Part shown: piece by piece, positions 10,315 through 19,292 of the stretch | Layout: every line of letters begins with the position of its first letter | Position numbering within the stretch: position 1 is the first letter of the stretch | Source: Nosema muscidifuracis | Lineage: Eukaryota; Microsporidia; Nosematidae | DNA length: 64,000 nt | Direction of reading: 5' to 3' | Assembly (NCBI GenBank): GCA_028335825.1 | Contig: JAIOKI010000005.1 | Coordinates: 372,001-436,000 of the forward strand | The notes under the pieces: model-generated | The model's database searches: none | Told to the model about the DNA's origin: nothing | The model's input: the letters and a program-made list of their open reading frames with translations, nothing else | Translations under genes and position numbers: made by a program

Positions 10315-10845
10315 TTAATAACCCTTCTTTTTATTCCATGTCTTTCTATTTTTATTTCCATCAATACTCTTCTTATGTAAAAGGAAATACATATTTATAT
10401 CAAACATAACAAGAACATCCATCCATTTTTCTTGTACTTCTGGTTGATAATTTTCATCTTCAATCCAAAGAGAAATTTTACAAAGATCCTGCTTACCTAT
10501 AAATACACATCCACATATCCCTGGTGCAGTATTAGATACACAGAATGCTACAGTTAAATTCCAAATCTTTTCTACATCAAGTCCAGATATTCCAGGTATG
10601 TCTACTACTAAACGACCACCATTCATATTTTTAGGATCTTCCCACATTGGTTTGATACCACTTTTAAATATTTTTAAACTAAGAAGTTTACTTAATTTCT
10701 TGTTTTCTATTTCATTTGCGAGATATTTATATTGACCTACATCGGAAAACTCACCGACATTCTTGAGATCATCAGCCCAGCTCTTAACATCTGACTCTTC
10801 GTTACTGTTCTGCCAGATTATCCATTTTGATTGAAGTTTCATCAT
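10315..10845 (-). CDS. Translation initiation factor eIF4E (cap-binding)
   Basis: 176 residues when started at the ATGATG at 10845. The CCCC at 10850-10853 lies inside the longer frame that begins at 10881, so the longer start is unlikely. It binds the mRNA cap. The two cap-stacking tryptophans are placed: W23 in VKSWADDL and W68 in KPMWEDPKNMNGGRL. The Trp that normally sits on the dorsal, eIF4G-binding face (FW in DFWxLY) is replaced here (SDVGQY, 34-39), leaving G37. The C-terminus is short and basic (NRKTWNKKKGY). Either this is a divergent eIF4E or a 4EHP-like paralogue; the single window cannot tell. Confidence 0.85.
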   Translation of the reverse strand: MMKLQSKWIIWQNSNEESDVKSWADDLKNVGEFSDVGQYKYLANEIENKKLSKLLSLKIFKSGIKPMWEDPKNMNGGRLVVDIPGISGLDVEKIWNLTVAFCVSNTAPGICGCVFIGKQDLCKISLWIEDENYQPEVQEKWMDVLVMFDINMYFLLHKKSIDGNKNRKTWNKKKGY

Positions 10846-10849
10846 TGTT

Positions 10850-10853
10850 GGGG
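10850..10853 (-). promoter_or_regulatory. CCCC start signal that fixes the eIF4E start
   Basis: C4 on the minus strand, five bases before the ATGATG. Nearly all genes in the window have such a motif 3-12 bases before their ATG. Confidence 0.65.
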
Positions 10854-11123
10854 TAAAAAAAATATTTTTAAACTGGAGCATAAATGAGAATAATAAAAAA
10901 AAATATAAGGAAATAAGATAATAAAATTATAAATTATAAAAAGAATGATATGATTAATAAAAAAGAATGATATAAGGAAATAAGATAATAAATATGAATA
11001 AAAAAAATATAAGGAAATAAGAAATATAAAATTATAAATTATAAAAAGAATGATATGATTAATAAAATAATAAATATGTTTAATAAAAAAAGAAGAAATA
11101 TTGAATAATAAAATAACCCTCTA
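10854..11123. repeat. Duplicated AT-rich segment
   Basis: Segments of the form GGAAATAAGATAATAAAATTA and TTATAAAAAGAATGATATGATTAA occur at about 10900-10965 and again at 10990-11070. This is the divergent promoter region of eIF4E and the next gene. Confidence 0.55.
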
Positions 11124-11549
11124 ATGAAATTTAATGAATATATTGATAATTTAAAAAAAATATATACTATTACTAGAGTAAGTGATTCTGAGTATATTCT
11201 TCATAAGGAAAGAAAGACATTAAGAATAACTCCATTAGAAATGTATAGTGAAGAAGATATTGAATTAAAATTAAAAGAAATGTATCCTTCTCTTATAGGA
11301 GATGATGGAATAGAACCTTTCTCTTTAGATGAGGATAAAAATAAATTTAATAGCATAGGAGAAGATGATCTTCACCCACCTATAAATAGAAAGTCAGGGA
11401 AACCAAAAGGATCTATTTTTAATCCAGAAGATTTAGAAGATTCTCTAATAAGTAAGAGTGATATATTTCCTTTAAAGAAGAAGAAAGATCCTGATAATGA
11501 TCATTTTAAAAAGGATGGTGGAGATGATGATAATATGTTTATGTATTAA
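11124..11549 (+). CDS. Small acidic protein with PI31/Fub1-like C-terminal motif
   Basis: 141 residues; start supported by aaCCCtcta. The N-terminal 60 residues look folded (EYILHKERKTLRITPLEMYS). The C-terminal part holds GEDDLHPP (79-86) and GSIFNPED (97-104), in the order seen in the proline-rich tail of the proteasome inhibitor/chaperone PI31 (Fub1), where a D-D-L-x-P-P motif is followed by G-x-I/L-F-x-P. The protein ends in Met-Tyr, which only partly recalls the HbYX ending used to dock on the 20S proteasome. The assignment rests on these short motifs and is tentative. Confidence 0.45.
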   Translation: MKFNEYIDNLKKIYTITRVSDSEYILHKERKTLRITPLEMYSEEDIELKLKEMYPSLIGDDGIEPFSLDEDKNKFNSIGEDDLHPPINRKSGKPKGSIFNPEDLEDSLISKSDIFPLKKKKDPDNDHFKKDGGDDDNMFMY

Positions 11550-11865
11550 AAGAAAGGAATATTTATTAAATAATTATGTATTAAAGAAATATCTATCAAA
11601 ATATTATCTATTAAAGAAATATCTATCAAATTATATTAATGCATTAAAGATAATTTATGCATTAAAGAAATATCTATTTAAAAATATCTATCAAAATATT
11701 ATCTATTAAAGAAATATCTATCAAATAAAATATCTATCAAATAATTATCTATCAAAATAATTATCTATTAAAGATTTATCTATCAAATAATATTCATGCA
11801 TTATTTATATTCATCATTAAAGATAATTTTGTTTTTTTATAATTTTCTATTTTTATATCCCCAAA
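11550..11865. repeat. Tandem repeat, ATCTATCAAAATA family
   Basis: Units such as TTATCTATTAAAGAAATATC and ATCTATCAAATAATTATC recur about ten times from 11560 to 11800. Confidence 0.7.
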
Positions 11866-12642
11866 ATGAAAGATCTCTACAAAATATTAGATGTAAAACC
11901 AATAAGACCTATAGAATGGTCATATGACTCTCGTATACTAAAAGATATATGTCATACTATAAAGACACTTATACCATTCACTCCTGAAGAGAAGTATCTA
12001 GTCTTCAAGAGAAAGATTATATCAGTTTTACCAAGAAATCAGAAAGGATATCATAAAAAAACAAGTAAAAATACTGAAGAAGAAAGATGGTTAATACGAG
12101 ATAAAGAAGAAAGAATATTTGGTCCATTTACTAAATCTGAAATGAGAGATAAAATAACGAATAACGAACTTAATGGATTGTTTATAAAAAGAGACTTTGA
12201 TAAAGATTTTATAGAATATGAAATAATATCTAAAGAAGTTACAAACTTCTTAGATTCAGATAAATTGAATGACTTCTTTAATTTTAATAATCTAAGTTCA
12301 GAAGTAGAAGGAATTTCTTTAAGTGATACTGATAAAAAAGGAAGACATGACGAAATACAACCTTTTGTTACTAACAAGTTTAAAGTTGAAGAAAGATCAG
12401 GATTCTATAAATGTACAGAATTTTTGAGATATAAGAAAATTAATACTAATATTGAGATTATTGTTAAGAAATTGTATGGAAAGAGTAAAGAAGCTTCTAT
12501 TAATTTAATAGGGTTTATGACTAATCTTTCTTTAACTAATTCTGAGAAGTTAGTAGATTTAATTATTGATGAATCTAAGAATAGTGTGATTGTAGATAAA
12601 GAAGGGTTTATGAAAGCACATAAAAAATATACAAAGAAATAA
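11866..12642 (+). CDS. GYF-domain protein
   Basis: 258 residues; start supported by CCCC three bases before the ATG. A GYF-like domain lies at about 72-125: W75, then FGPFTKSEM (85-93, replacing the classic GPF-x4-M) and a following GLFIKRDF. GYF domains bind proline-rich peptides; in fungi and animals such proteins (Smy2/GIGYF) repress translation through eIF4E-family proteins and CCR4-NOT. The first 60 residues contain YDSRILKD (20-27), which only loosely resembles an eIF4E-binding YxxxxL motif. The C-terminal half has no recognised domain. Its closeness to eIF4E and CAF1 is suggestive but may be chance. Confidence 0.65.
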   Translation: MKDLYKILDVKPIRPIEWSYDSRILKDICHTIKTLIPFTPEEKYLVFKRKIISVLPRNQKGYHKKTSKNTEEERWLIRDKEERIFGPFTKSEMRDKITNNELNGLFIKRDFDKDFIEYEIISKEVTNFLDSDKLNDFFNFNNLSSEVEGISLSDTDKKGRHDEIQPFVTNKFKVEERSGFYKCTEFLRYKKINTNIEIIVKKLYGKSKEASINLIGFMTNLSLTNSEKLVDLIIDESKNSVIVDKEGFMKAHKKYTKK

Positions 12643-12972
12643 ATCATTAAGTGATATATTTAATTAAAAGATTGTGGTTATTTTATTTATATATTATAGT
12701 TTTAATTTATATATTAATTATATTATTATATATCATTTATATTATTATAGTTTTAATTTATATTATAATAGTTTTGAGTATATTTTACTATAATTGACTT
12801 ATCTATTATGATAAAATACTTATCTACAATAATCAAATAGACTAATCTACTATGATAAAAGACTTATCTAATATGATAAAATAGAAAACTTTATATGAAG
12901 TAAATAAAAAATATCAAATTAATATTTCTTTAATTTAATTTTTTATTACAGGTTATTTTCTTAATAACTTAT
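12643..12972. other. Intergenic, AT-rich short repeats
   Basis: Convergent gap of 330 bases. Phrases ATTTATATTATTATAG (12700-12770) and ACTTATCTACTATGATAAAA (12790-12890) recur three to four times each. Confidence 0.55.
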
Positions 12973-13224
12973 TTACATTTCTCTTGTAGATCTATTTCTT
13001 CTAAGATTACATTCCATATTATTAAAAAGATTTCCTAATTCACTCTCTTCTGTCTTACTTTTTATAAAAACATTACTCTTCTTCCTATTCCTCTCAGTTA
13101 ATTCTCTTAAAACATTATTCCTTTTCACAGGTTTATTTTTTAAAGGACTGTATTGTTTTGATACAGGATTGTAGTTTTCCTTATCTTCATTATTCTCAGA
13201 ATGATCATTGTTGTAGAATCTCAT
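12973..13224 (-). CDS. Small basic protein with a KEN box
   Basis: 83 residues when started at the ATG at 13224, which follows the CCCC at 13231-13234; the upstream in-frame ATG at 13245 would place that motif inside the gene. DKENYNP holds a KEN box near residue 14. Next come SPLK, a Cdk-type S-P-x-K site, and KRNNVLRELTERNRKK, a basic helix. It is largely disordered. KEN boxes mark substrates or inhibitors of the APC/C ubiquitin ligase (securin, sororin, Mes1-type proteins). A cell-cycle role is inferred only from short motifs, so the function is open. Confidence 0.55.
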   Translation of the reverse strand: MRFYNNDHSENNEDKENYNPVSKQYSPLKNKPVKRNNVLRELTERNRKKSNVFIKSKTEESELGNLFNNMECNLRRNRSTREM

Positions 13225-13230
13225 AAATTT

Positions 13231-13234
13231 GGGG
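13231..13234 (-). promoter_or_regulatory. CCCC start signal of the KEN-box gene
   Basis: C4 on the minus strand, six bases before the ATG at 13224; it decides between two in-frame ATGs. Confidence 0.55.
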
Positions 13235-13847
13235 ATAACATTCATAAGAAAATGTAAAAGATAAGAAGAAATTTAAATAATTAAGATTAGCCAATTATTG
13301 ATAAATATTCTCCTTTAAAGAAATAGGATGAAGAAATTTATAAAGGAGAAATGACTCATTATTTACTTTAATAACTCTTACTTGGTAATTAGAAAAATAA
13401 ATGTTATACTTCTTATTAAATTTATAAAAAGTTTGAAATCAAACATTTATTTATTTTTTAACTCCTATTAATAAATTTTTATTCTTAGAATGGGAAATCT
13501 TCAATTTATGTAAATAAATATATTAACTTGTTAATTAAATAATTAAATACATAAAATTCAGTTTATGTAAATAAAAATAATAAAAATAATTAAATACATA
13601 AAAATCAGTTTATGCAAATAAAATAATACACAATAATTAAATACATAAAACTCAATTTATGTAAATAAATATATTAACTTGTTAATCAAATAATTTAATA
13701 CATAAAAATAATAGATAATAATTAAATACATAAAAATCAGTTTATGTAAATAAAAATAACACATAATAAAAAAATACATAATAATAATCAAATAACATAT
13801 AATAATAATTAATAATTTAATAAAGATATTTCATAAATATATTATAA
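13235..13847. repeat. Tandem repeats, ATACATAAAAATCAGTTTATG family
   Basis: From 13500 to 13810 a unit of about 35-60 bases (AATTAAATACATAAAAATCA followed by GTTTATGTAAATAAAAATAA) repeats about seven times. The rest is plain AT-rich sequence. Confidence 0.7.
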
Positions 13848-14795
13848 TTATTCTAAATTATATAATTTCCTCTGTCTTTTTTTCATAATAGATCCTTCTA
13901 TCACAGTCTTACATATAAATCCTTTATAAATTACTTCTTTACTTTTTACTTTATGTATTCCTCCTTGACTTTCAATCTCTCCATCATCTAAAAACATAAA
14001 AACTTCATCATCTTTAAAATTAACAACATCACCTTCCTTAAAATAATCAAAACTGAGTGTACTGACAAAACTAATTAATTCTTTCTCATTTAAATCAGGA
14101 TATAATTTAAGATTTACTATACCATCAAGTATAATAGCTTTATTCTTATTTCTATCTGATGCTCTTAATCCTAAAAATACTTTTTGTTCAATAACCCATA
14201 TCTTACTCTTAACTTTACTTATTACAGTAGCTGTTCTTTCTACATTGTGTAATAAAGCTATCTCTCCAAAATAATCACCTCTCTTTAATGATTTAAGTTT
14301 TACATTATTCTTGTATACATCAAATATTCCTTCATCTACACAATACATTCTATTATCCCTCTCTCCTTCTCTTATTAATACAACATTCTCTTCTATATCA
14401 ATACATTTCATAGTATCTATAAGTTTAAATTTTTGTTTAGGAGTAAGAAATCCAAATGGAACATCTTTAATAAGAATATCACTTAAAAATTGAAAAGTTT
14501 CTTTAGTTTTTGGATAACTTATTAAACAATAATCATTAGGAAAGAAATTTTCTGAACAAACACTTGCTCTTCTTGCTTGTCTCCAATTCTTAAGATTATC
14601 TTTTTCTTCTTGTGTTCTGTCTTTAGTATTCTTATTCATATGATAAGATTCAATATGAGTTATAAGATATGCTTCATTAAAATCTTTATGTATTTCTTTA
14701 TAAGTTCTGTATATCTCATCTGCATCATTTTTGTCAAGAGGTCTGTTATACATTTTAATATTTTCAGTTATGTAATTATAAATTTCATCTGACAT
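13848..14795 (-). CDS. cAMP-dependent protein kinase regulatory subunit
   Basis: 315 residues; start supported by tCCCtta. The inhibitor sequence ARRASV (RRAS at 75-78) has a serine at the phospho-site, so it is a substrate-type (RII-like) inhibitor of the PKA catalytic subunit. One cyclic-nucleotide domain follows (about 115-235) with a full phosphate-binding cassette, GDYFGEIALLHNVERTATV, including the cAMP-contacting Glu and Arg. The second domain (235-305) is eroded: no FGE or PRxA motif is visible, so probably only site A binds cAMP. The N-terminal 60 residues may form a reduced dimerisation/docking helix pair. Same strand as KNL1 upstream, 288 bases apart. Confidence 0.93.
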   Translation of the reverse strand: MSDEIYNYITENIKMYNRPLDKNDADEIYRTYKEIHKDFNEAYLITHIESYHMNKNTKDRTQEEKDNLKNWRQARRASVCSENFFPNDYCLISYPKTKETFQFLSDILIKDVPFGFLTPKQKFKLIDTMKCIDIEENVVLIREGERDNRMYCVDEGIFDVYKNNVKLKSLKRGDYFGEIALLHNVERTATVISKVKSKIWVIEQKVFLGLRASDRNKNKAIILDGIVNLKLYPDLNEKELISFVSTLSFDYFKEGDVVNFKDDEVFMFLDDGEIESQGGIHKVKSKEVIYKGFICKTVIEGSIMKKRQRKLYNLE

Positions 14796-15083
14796 TAAGG
14801 GATAAAAAAAATAAAAACTTAATAAAAGATATTATTATTTTAAATTATTATGTATAGATATTAAAGTTTTTTATTATTTTATTATGTATAGATTTTATTT
14901 TTTTATTTTATTATTTCATTATGTATAGATTTTATTTTTTTATTATGCATAAAGATTTAATTATGTATAGATATTATTAAGTTTTTAATTATAATTTATG
15001 TATAGATTTTATTAAGTTTTTAATTATAATTTATGTATAGACATTATTAAGTTTTTATTTTATTTTTTTACTTTATATTTATA
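14796..15083. repeat. Tandem repeat, TTATGTATAGATTTTATT family
   Basis: About eight imperfect copies of a 25-40 base unit (ATTATGTATAGATATTATTA followed by AGTTTTTAATTA) fill 14840-15060. Confidence 0.75.
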
Positions 15084-16607
15084 TTAAAAAATCATTCCTT
15101 TTATATTTCTAAGTATACATCCCTTATCTTTATATAAATTATAATTAAAAATTTCTCCTTTTTTTTCTAATAATACTTCCATATTAAATTTTATAATTAA
15201 ACTAAACTTATAAGATCTAAAACTTAATAAATCACTAATATTAATTACTAAATGTAACTCATCATTATTAATAAATACATCTACTGAATTATTTTCTTTT
15301 ATACTTAATATTTCTTTATATAACTCTTGTAAACAATTAAATAATTTACAAATATCAATTAAAGAATCTTTTCCTTTAAAATATTTTAGTAAACTTATTC
15401 CATATTCATGAATAATACTCTTAGAATTTAAATATCTTCCAGAAATCTCATTATTCTTTATAAAAATCTCATAATTTAAATAATTAAAAATTATTAAATC
15501 TTTCTTAAATTCTTTGATTTCTAAACCAAGAATAGCTGTTAATTTTTCATAATCATTTTTAATATCATTAAGATCATTTTCATTAACACTTACTCCTTTA
15601 AATTGTTTTTCAAGTTCAAATATCTCATTTTTTAAATTTAAATATTTCTTTTCATTTAATTCTTCATTAATTTTCTTATTATTTACATCTACTTTAAGAT
15701 TCTCATATTCTAAAATATATTCTTCAAGAACTTTTTCATGATTAATAATATCTTGTTGAATCTTATTAATTGTATTATCAGTTATATTTAATATATCATG
15801 TGTATGTAAAGTTTTCAATTTACTTTCAATATTTAAAATATCTTGATCTAATTCATTCTTCTTATTTTTTAAATTTATTAACTCATTTTCTTTAATATTT
15901 AATTCATTAATTAATTCGTTCTTATGTTTTATAACTAAATCATTAAATTCAAGTTCTTTTTTAGCTCTTAATTCATACCAACTAACTGTAGCTCTATTTC
16001 TACAATCAGTTTTAAGACTTCTTAATTTAGATTTATCTTCTTTTTCAAGTAAAGTTCCTTTTATATCAAAATTCTTTTCTATTTGACTTATTTCATCACT
16101 CAATTTGTTCAATTCATTCTTTAAATCTTCACTAAAATCTTCAAAAAATTTAATCCTATAAATTAAGAAATATTTATAATAAATTACATTTTTTGGATCA
16201 ACTTCTTTCTTAGATTTACTTAATGTTTCTCTACGTGTAGATGATACAACAATATCATCTAAAAAACGAATACCTTGTTCTATAAGAAGTTCATTAACAT
16301 TTATTGATGTTTGTTTTGTTAATGGAACTATTGTACGAATGTATTGTGTATTAATAAGTTCATCAAATACAGCTGTATTATTACTCATAATAGAATCATT
16401 CTCTTTATTATCACATTGAACATTTTCTTGTAAAATATTAGTATCGTCATAAAAAGAATTTCTTACTTTAGTCTGATCACATGTGAAATCTGCTGTTATA
16501 TCATCGGTAGTGAATGAGTTGATTGTTACTTCTTTTTCATAAATATTCTGTTCAGGAGCTTCTGATGCAAATGAAACTCGTCTTTGTTTTTTTTTATTTT
16601 CGTCCAT
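15084..16607 (-). CDS. SPC7: Outer kinetochore scaffold KNL1/Spc7-like protein
   Basis: 507 residues. The N-terminus carries RRVSFA (RVSF at 10-13), the PP1-docking motif of KNL1. ITADFT and DDTNILQEN nearby look like degenerate MELT (Bub3/Bub1-binding) repeats. At 106-126, NELLIEQGIRFLDDIVVSSTRRET matches the conserved opening of the Spc7 domain (x-F-L-x-x-x-G-I-R-F-L-D), shown here in outline. A long coiled coil follows (about 150-380), then a C-terminal globular part with DKGCILRNIKGMIF that would be the RWD region binding Mis12. It should link microtubule-binding Ndc80 to chromatin and recruit checkpoint proteins. A KEN sequence lies at 68-70. Start follows agCCCttct upstream; length is short for the family. 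Confidence 0.8.
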   Translation of the reverse strand: MDENKKKQRRVSFASEAPEQNIYEKEVTINSFTTDDITADFTCDQTKVRNSFYDDTNILQENVQCDNKENDSIMSNNTAVFDELINTQYIRTIVPLTKQTSINVNELLIEQGIRFLDDIVVSSTRRETLSKSKKEVDPKNVIYYKYFLIYRIKFFEDFSEDLKNELNKLSDEISQIEKNFDIKGTLLEKEDKSKLRSLKTDCRNRATVSWYELRAKKELEFNDLVIKHKNELINELNIKENELINLKNKKNELDQDILNIESKLKTLHTHDILNITDNTINKIQQDIINHEKVLEEYILEYENLKVDVNNKKINEELNEKKYLNLKNEIFELEKQFKGVSVNENDLNDIKNDYEKLTAILGLEIKEFKKDLIIFNYLNYEIFIKNNEISGRYLNSKSIIHEYGISLLKYFKGKDSLIDICKLFNCLQELYKEILSIKENNSVDVFINNDELHLVINISDLLSFRSYKFSLIIKFNMEVLLEKKGEIFNYNLYKDKGCILRNIKGMIF

Positions 16608-17234
16608 CTTTTTAGCCCTTCTTTAAATTTTTGTATTTTATGCTAATTTTTAAATATAAACAGTCAAGGAAAAATAAAAGATTTTTTTTCTTTATCTTTC
16701 TAAACCCTTTTTAAATAATAAAGTCAAAGAAAAAATATAATATCTTTTTCGTTACTCTTTCTAAATCCTTTTTAAATTTTATGTTAGTTTTTATTATAGA
16801 AAAAGTCAGGAAAAAAATATAAGATTTTTTTCGTTACTCTTTCTAATTTCATTTTGAATATCCTGAATTTTTATTATAGATATCTTCAAATAAATTTTAT
16901 TATAGATATCTTTAAATGAATTTTTATTATAGATTTCTTAAATAAATTTTTATTATAGAAATTTTATAAAAATGAATAAATGAAATTTTGAATATCCTGA
17001 ATTTTTATTATAAATTTCTTAAATAAATTTTTATTATAGATATTTTATAAAAATGAATAAATGAAATTTTGAATATCTTAAATGAATTTTTGTCAAGATG
17101 ATTATTTTCAATATTTTTTTATAAAAATGAATAAACGAAATTTTGAATATCCTGAATTTTTATTATAGATATCTTCAAATAAATTTTATTATAGATATCT
17201 TTAAATGAATAAATGAAAATTTTAACCCTTTAAA
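16608..17234. repeat. Intergenic repeats, including a 55-bp direct repeat
   Basis: Two families: TTTTTTCGTTACTCTTTCTAA with flanks (16680-16850, three copies), and GAATTTTTATTATAGATATC with CTTCAAATAAATTTTATTAT. The latter occurs near-identically at about 16860-16922 and 17155-17213, with partial copies between. Confidence 0.7.
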
Positions 17235-18782
17235 ATGTCAGATGAAGAAGATATTTTAGATAATATCGAAAAAAGATTGAAAAGAAGAAAACTTAATTAT
17301 ATGAAAAAATTTAATGAAGTTTATACTAACAGAAATATTTCTCCAGATTTACCTAAATCATATCATTATAATATAATATACGATAATATAGGAAATCCAA
17401 TAGCAAATATTGATTACAAATCTTACTTAAAGAATAATATTGTACTTAATAAATTTGTAAAAAGATATAAAAAAAATAATCCAATTATTTTAAGAGAAAA
17501 TTTAGTATTTAATCGTAAAGAATTTGAATATTTAAGTGTTGATGAAAAAGTAAATGAACTAAACAAACTTGATAAAATATTTTACAATAAAAATGAAGAT
17601 CTTATTAAATCAATTTTTATGCATAAATCTATAAATAAAAATGATACGCATAAAAACATGTTAAGTGATTTATTAGATAAATTGACAGATTTTGTAAATT
17701 CCTATAAAAACCTGTTAATACCCAATGATAAATATTTATTGAAGAATATTAACAAGAATATTGAAATATATCCAAATATTAATATAACAAGTGTATCTCT
17801 GTGTATAATATTATGTAAAACAATAATAACAAGTAAAATATTCTATAAAATTTATAATATGATTATGTACAATATTAATCCAAAGATTTTAATTGATAGA
17901 TTATACATAAATATTGTTGATTATAAAATATTTCAGATTAAGGAATTTTATAAATTATATGTACTTACAAAAAATAATTCGATATTTGAAATATTACCAA
18001 ATTTTAATAATAAACTTATGCATGGAAGATTATTATTATATATGGGTAGATTTATGGAAGGATATCTAGTTATAAAAGATATAAAATGTATTTTAATATA
18101 TAAACTTATGTATGAATTTAATAAACAAAGATGTTTAGAAGAATTAAGGAATGATATTTACAGTTATAAACATAATTTATTTTATATTTGGATACATGAA
18201 CAAGATTCAATAGAATTAATAAATATTAAAGATCAACCTAATTTCATAGAATTTATAAATACATTATACAAAGAATGTGTGGAAAAATATAACAACATTC
18301 CTTGTAAATTAAGTCATCTTCGATTTATAAAGAATACTATTTGCACAAATTTGTATGAAGAAGTTTTAAATGAAGAATTATTTTATGAAAATTATCTTAT
18401 TAAAAGAAGAAATGGCGAATCGAGTTACAAATATTTAAGTAAATGTAAAAAGAAATTAATAAAAAAAGATTTAAGTTATGATTTATTGGAACAAGAGATG
18501 TGTTATTTAGAGAATAAGGAATGTAAGAAAAATAACAAATATTTTTATTTATGGAAGTATAAAACTAATAGAAAAAATAATCAAATGGAGATTGATTTAA
18601 TTGATGGTGACTCGATTATTATAATGTATATATATGGTTATGATATAAGAGTATTAGAAATTATTAAAAATGTTCGCAATTTGCGAAATGGATTTTATTG
18701 GAATAGAACTCGTAATATTTTAGATTTTAAAAAACGATTAGAAGAATCAAAAAGAATATTTATATTGGATCAGAATTTATAA
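17235..18782 (+). CDS. Hypothetical protein, 515 residues
   Basis: Start supported by aaCCCtttaaa. The N-terminus is acidic then basic (SDEEDILDNIEKRLKRRKL); the rest is Ile/Asn/Lys-rich, mostly helical and Cys-containing, with no signal peptide or clear membrane segment apart from a hydrophobic patch (VSLCIILCKTIITSKIFYKI, about residues 188-207). A GRFMEGYLVIKDIKCILIYK stretch and a C-terminal GDSIIIMYIYGYDIRVLEI stretch look like strand-helix core elements. I do not recognise a family. It lies between KNL1 and INCENP, but position alone says little here. Probably microsporidia-specific or too divergent to recognise by eye. Confidence 0.75.
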   Translation: MSDEEDILDNIEKRLKRRKLNYMKKFNEVYTNRNISPDLPKSYHYNIIYDNIGNPIANIDYKSYLKNNIVLNKFVKRYKKNNPIILRENLVFNRKEFEYLSVDEKVNELNKLDKIFYNKNEDLIKSIFMHKSINKNDTHKNMLSDLLDKLTDFVNSYKNLLIPNDKYLLKNINKNIEIYPNINITSVSLCIILCKTIITSKIFYKIYNMIMYNINPKILIDRLYINIVDYKIFQIKEFYKLYVLTKNNSIFEILPNFNNKLMHGRLLLYMGRFMEGYLVIKDIKCILIYKLMYEFNKQRCLEELRNDIYSYKHNLFYIWIHEQDSIELINIKDQPNFIEFINTLYKECVEKYNNIPCKLSHLRFIKNTICTNLYEEVLNEELFYENYLIKRRNGESSYKYLSKCKKKLIKKDLSYDLLEQEMCYLENKECKKNNKYFYLWKYKTNRKNNQMEIDLIDGDSIIIMYIYGYDIRVLEIIKNVRNLRNGFYWNRTRNILDFKKRLEESKRIFILDQNL

Positions 18783-19292
18783 ATTTTAATTTCTTTAAAA
18801 ATGACATTTGGATGTATTAATGTGAGTCATTACTCATTTTATATGTGGAATTTTTATCAGTTCATATAATAAATATCATTTTCATAGAAATAAAAATTAA
18901 GAACAATTTTTATTTTTAAGAAAGTAAGTAGAAGAAGAACTTTAAAAAAAGAAGAAATTTAGTGGAAGAAAAACTTTGGTGGAAGAAGAACTTTAAATTA
19001 AGAAGAAATTTGGTGGAAGGAGTTTTTACAAATTGAAAGAGGATTGGACTTGAAGAAATTTAGTAGAAGAAGTTTTTACAAAGTGATAAGAGGATTTGAT
19101 TAGAAAAAATCAAGAAGAAGTTTTTTAAACTAAGAAGAACTTCAAATTAAGAGGAAATCAAGAATAAGTTTTTTAAACTAAGAAGAATTTTGAATTAATA
19201 AGAAATTAAGTAGAAGAAGTTTTTACAAATTAAGAAAATTTTACATTTTGTTTTTTGGTTTTTTTTTAATTTTAATTTTTTATCTCCCTAAA
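18783..19292. repeat. Purine-rich degenerate tandem repeat
   Basis: From about 18900 to 19235 the plus strand is A/G-rich and built from variants of AAATTTAGTAGAAGAAGTTTTTACAA and AAACTAAGAAGAACTTCAAATTA. A polypurine tract on the coding strand upstream of the INCENP-like gene is the opposite of the polypyrimidine tract upstream of CAF1. Confidence 0.65.
19286..19288 (+). promoter_or_regulatory. CCC start signal of the INCENP-like gene
   Basis: The motif ctCCCtaaa stands directly before the ATG at 19293 and argues against a longer frame opening at 19248. Confidence 0.55.

Noticed and set aside
18921-18940. GTAAGT in the purine-rich repeat as an intron donor
   Set aside because: No start codon with a CCC motif lies upstream and no TAATTTTAG-type acceptor follows at the right distance; the context is a repeat.
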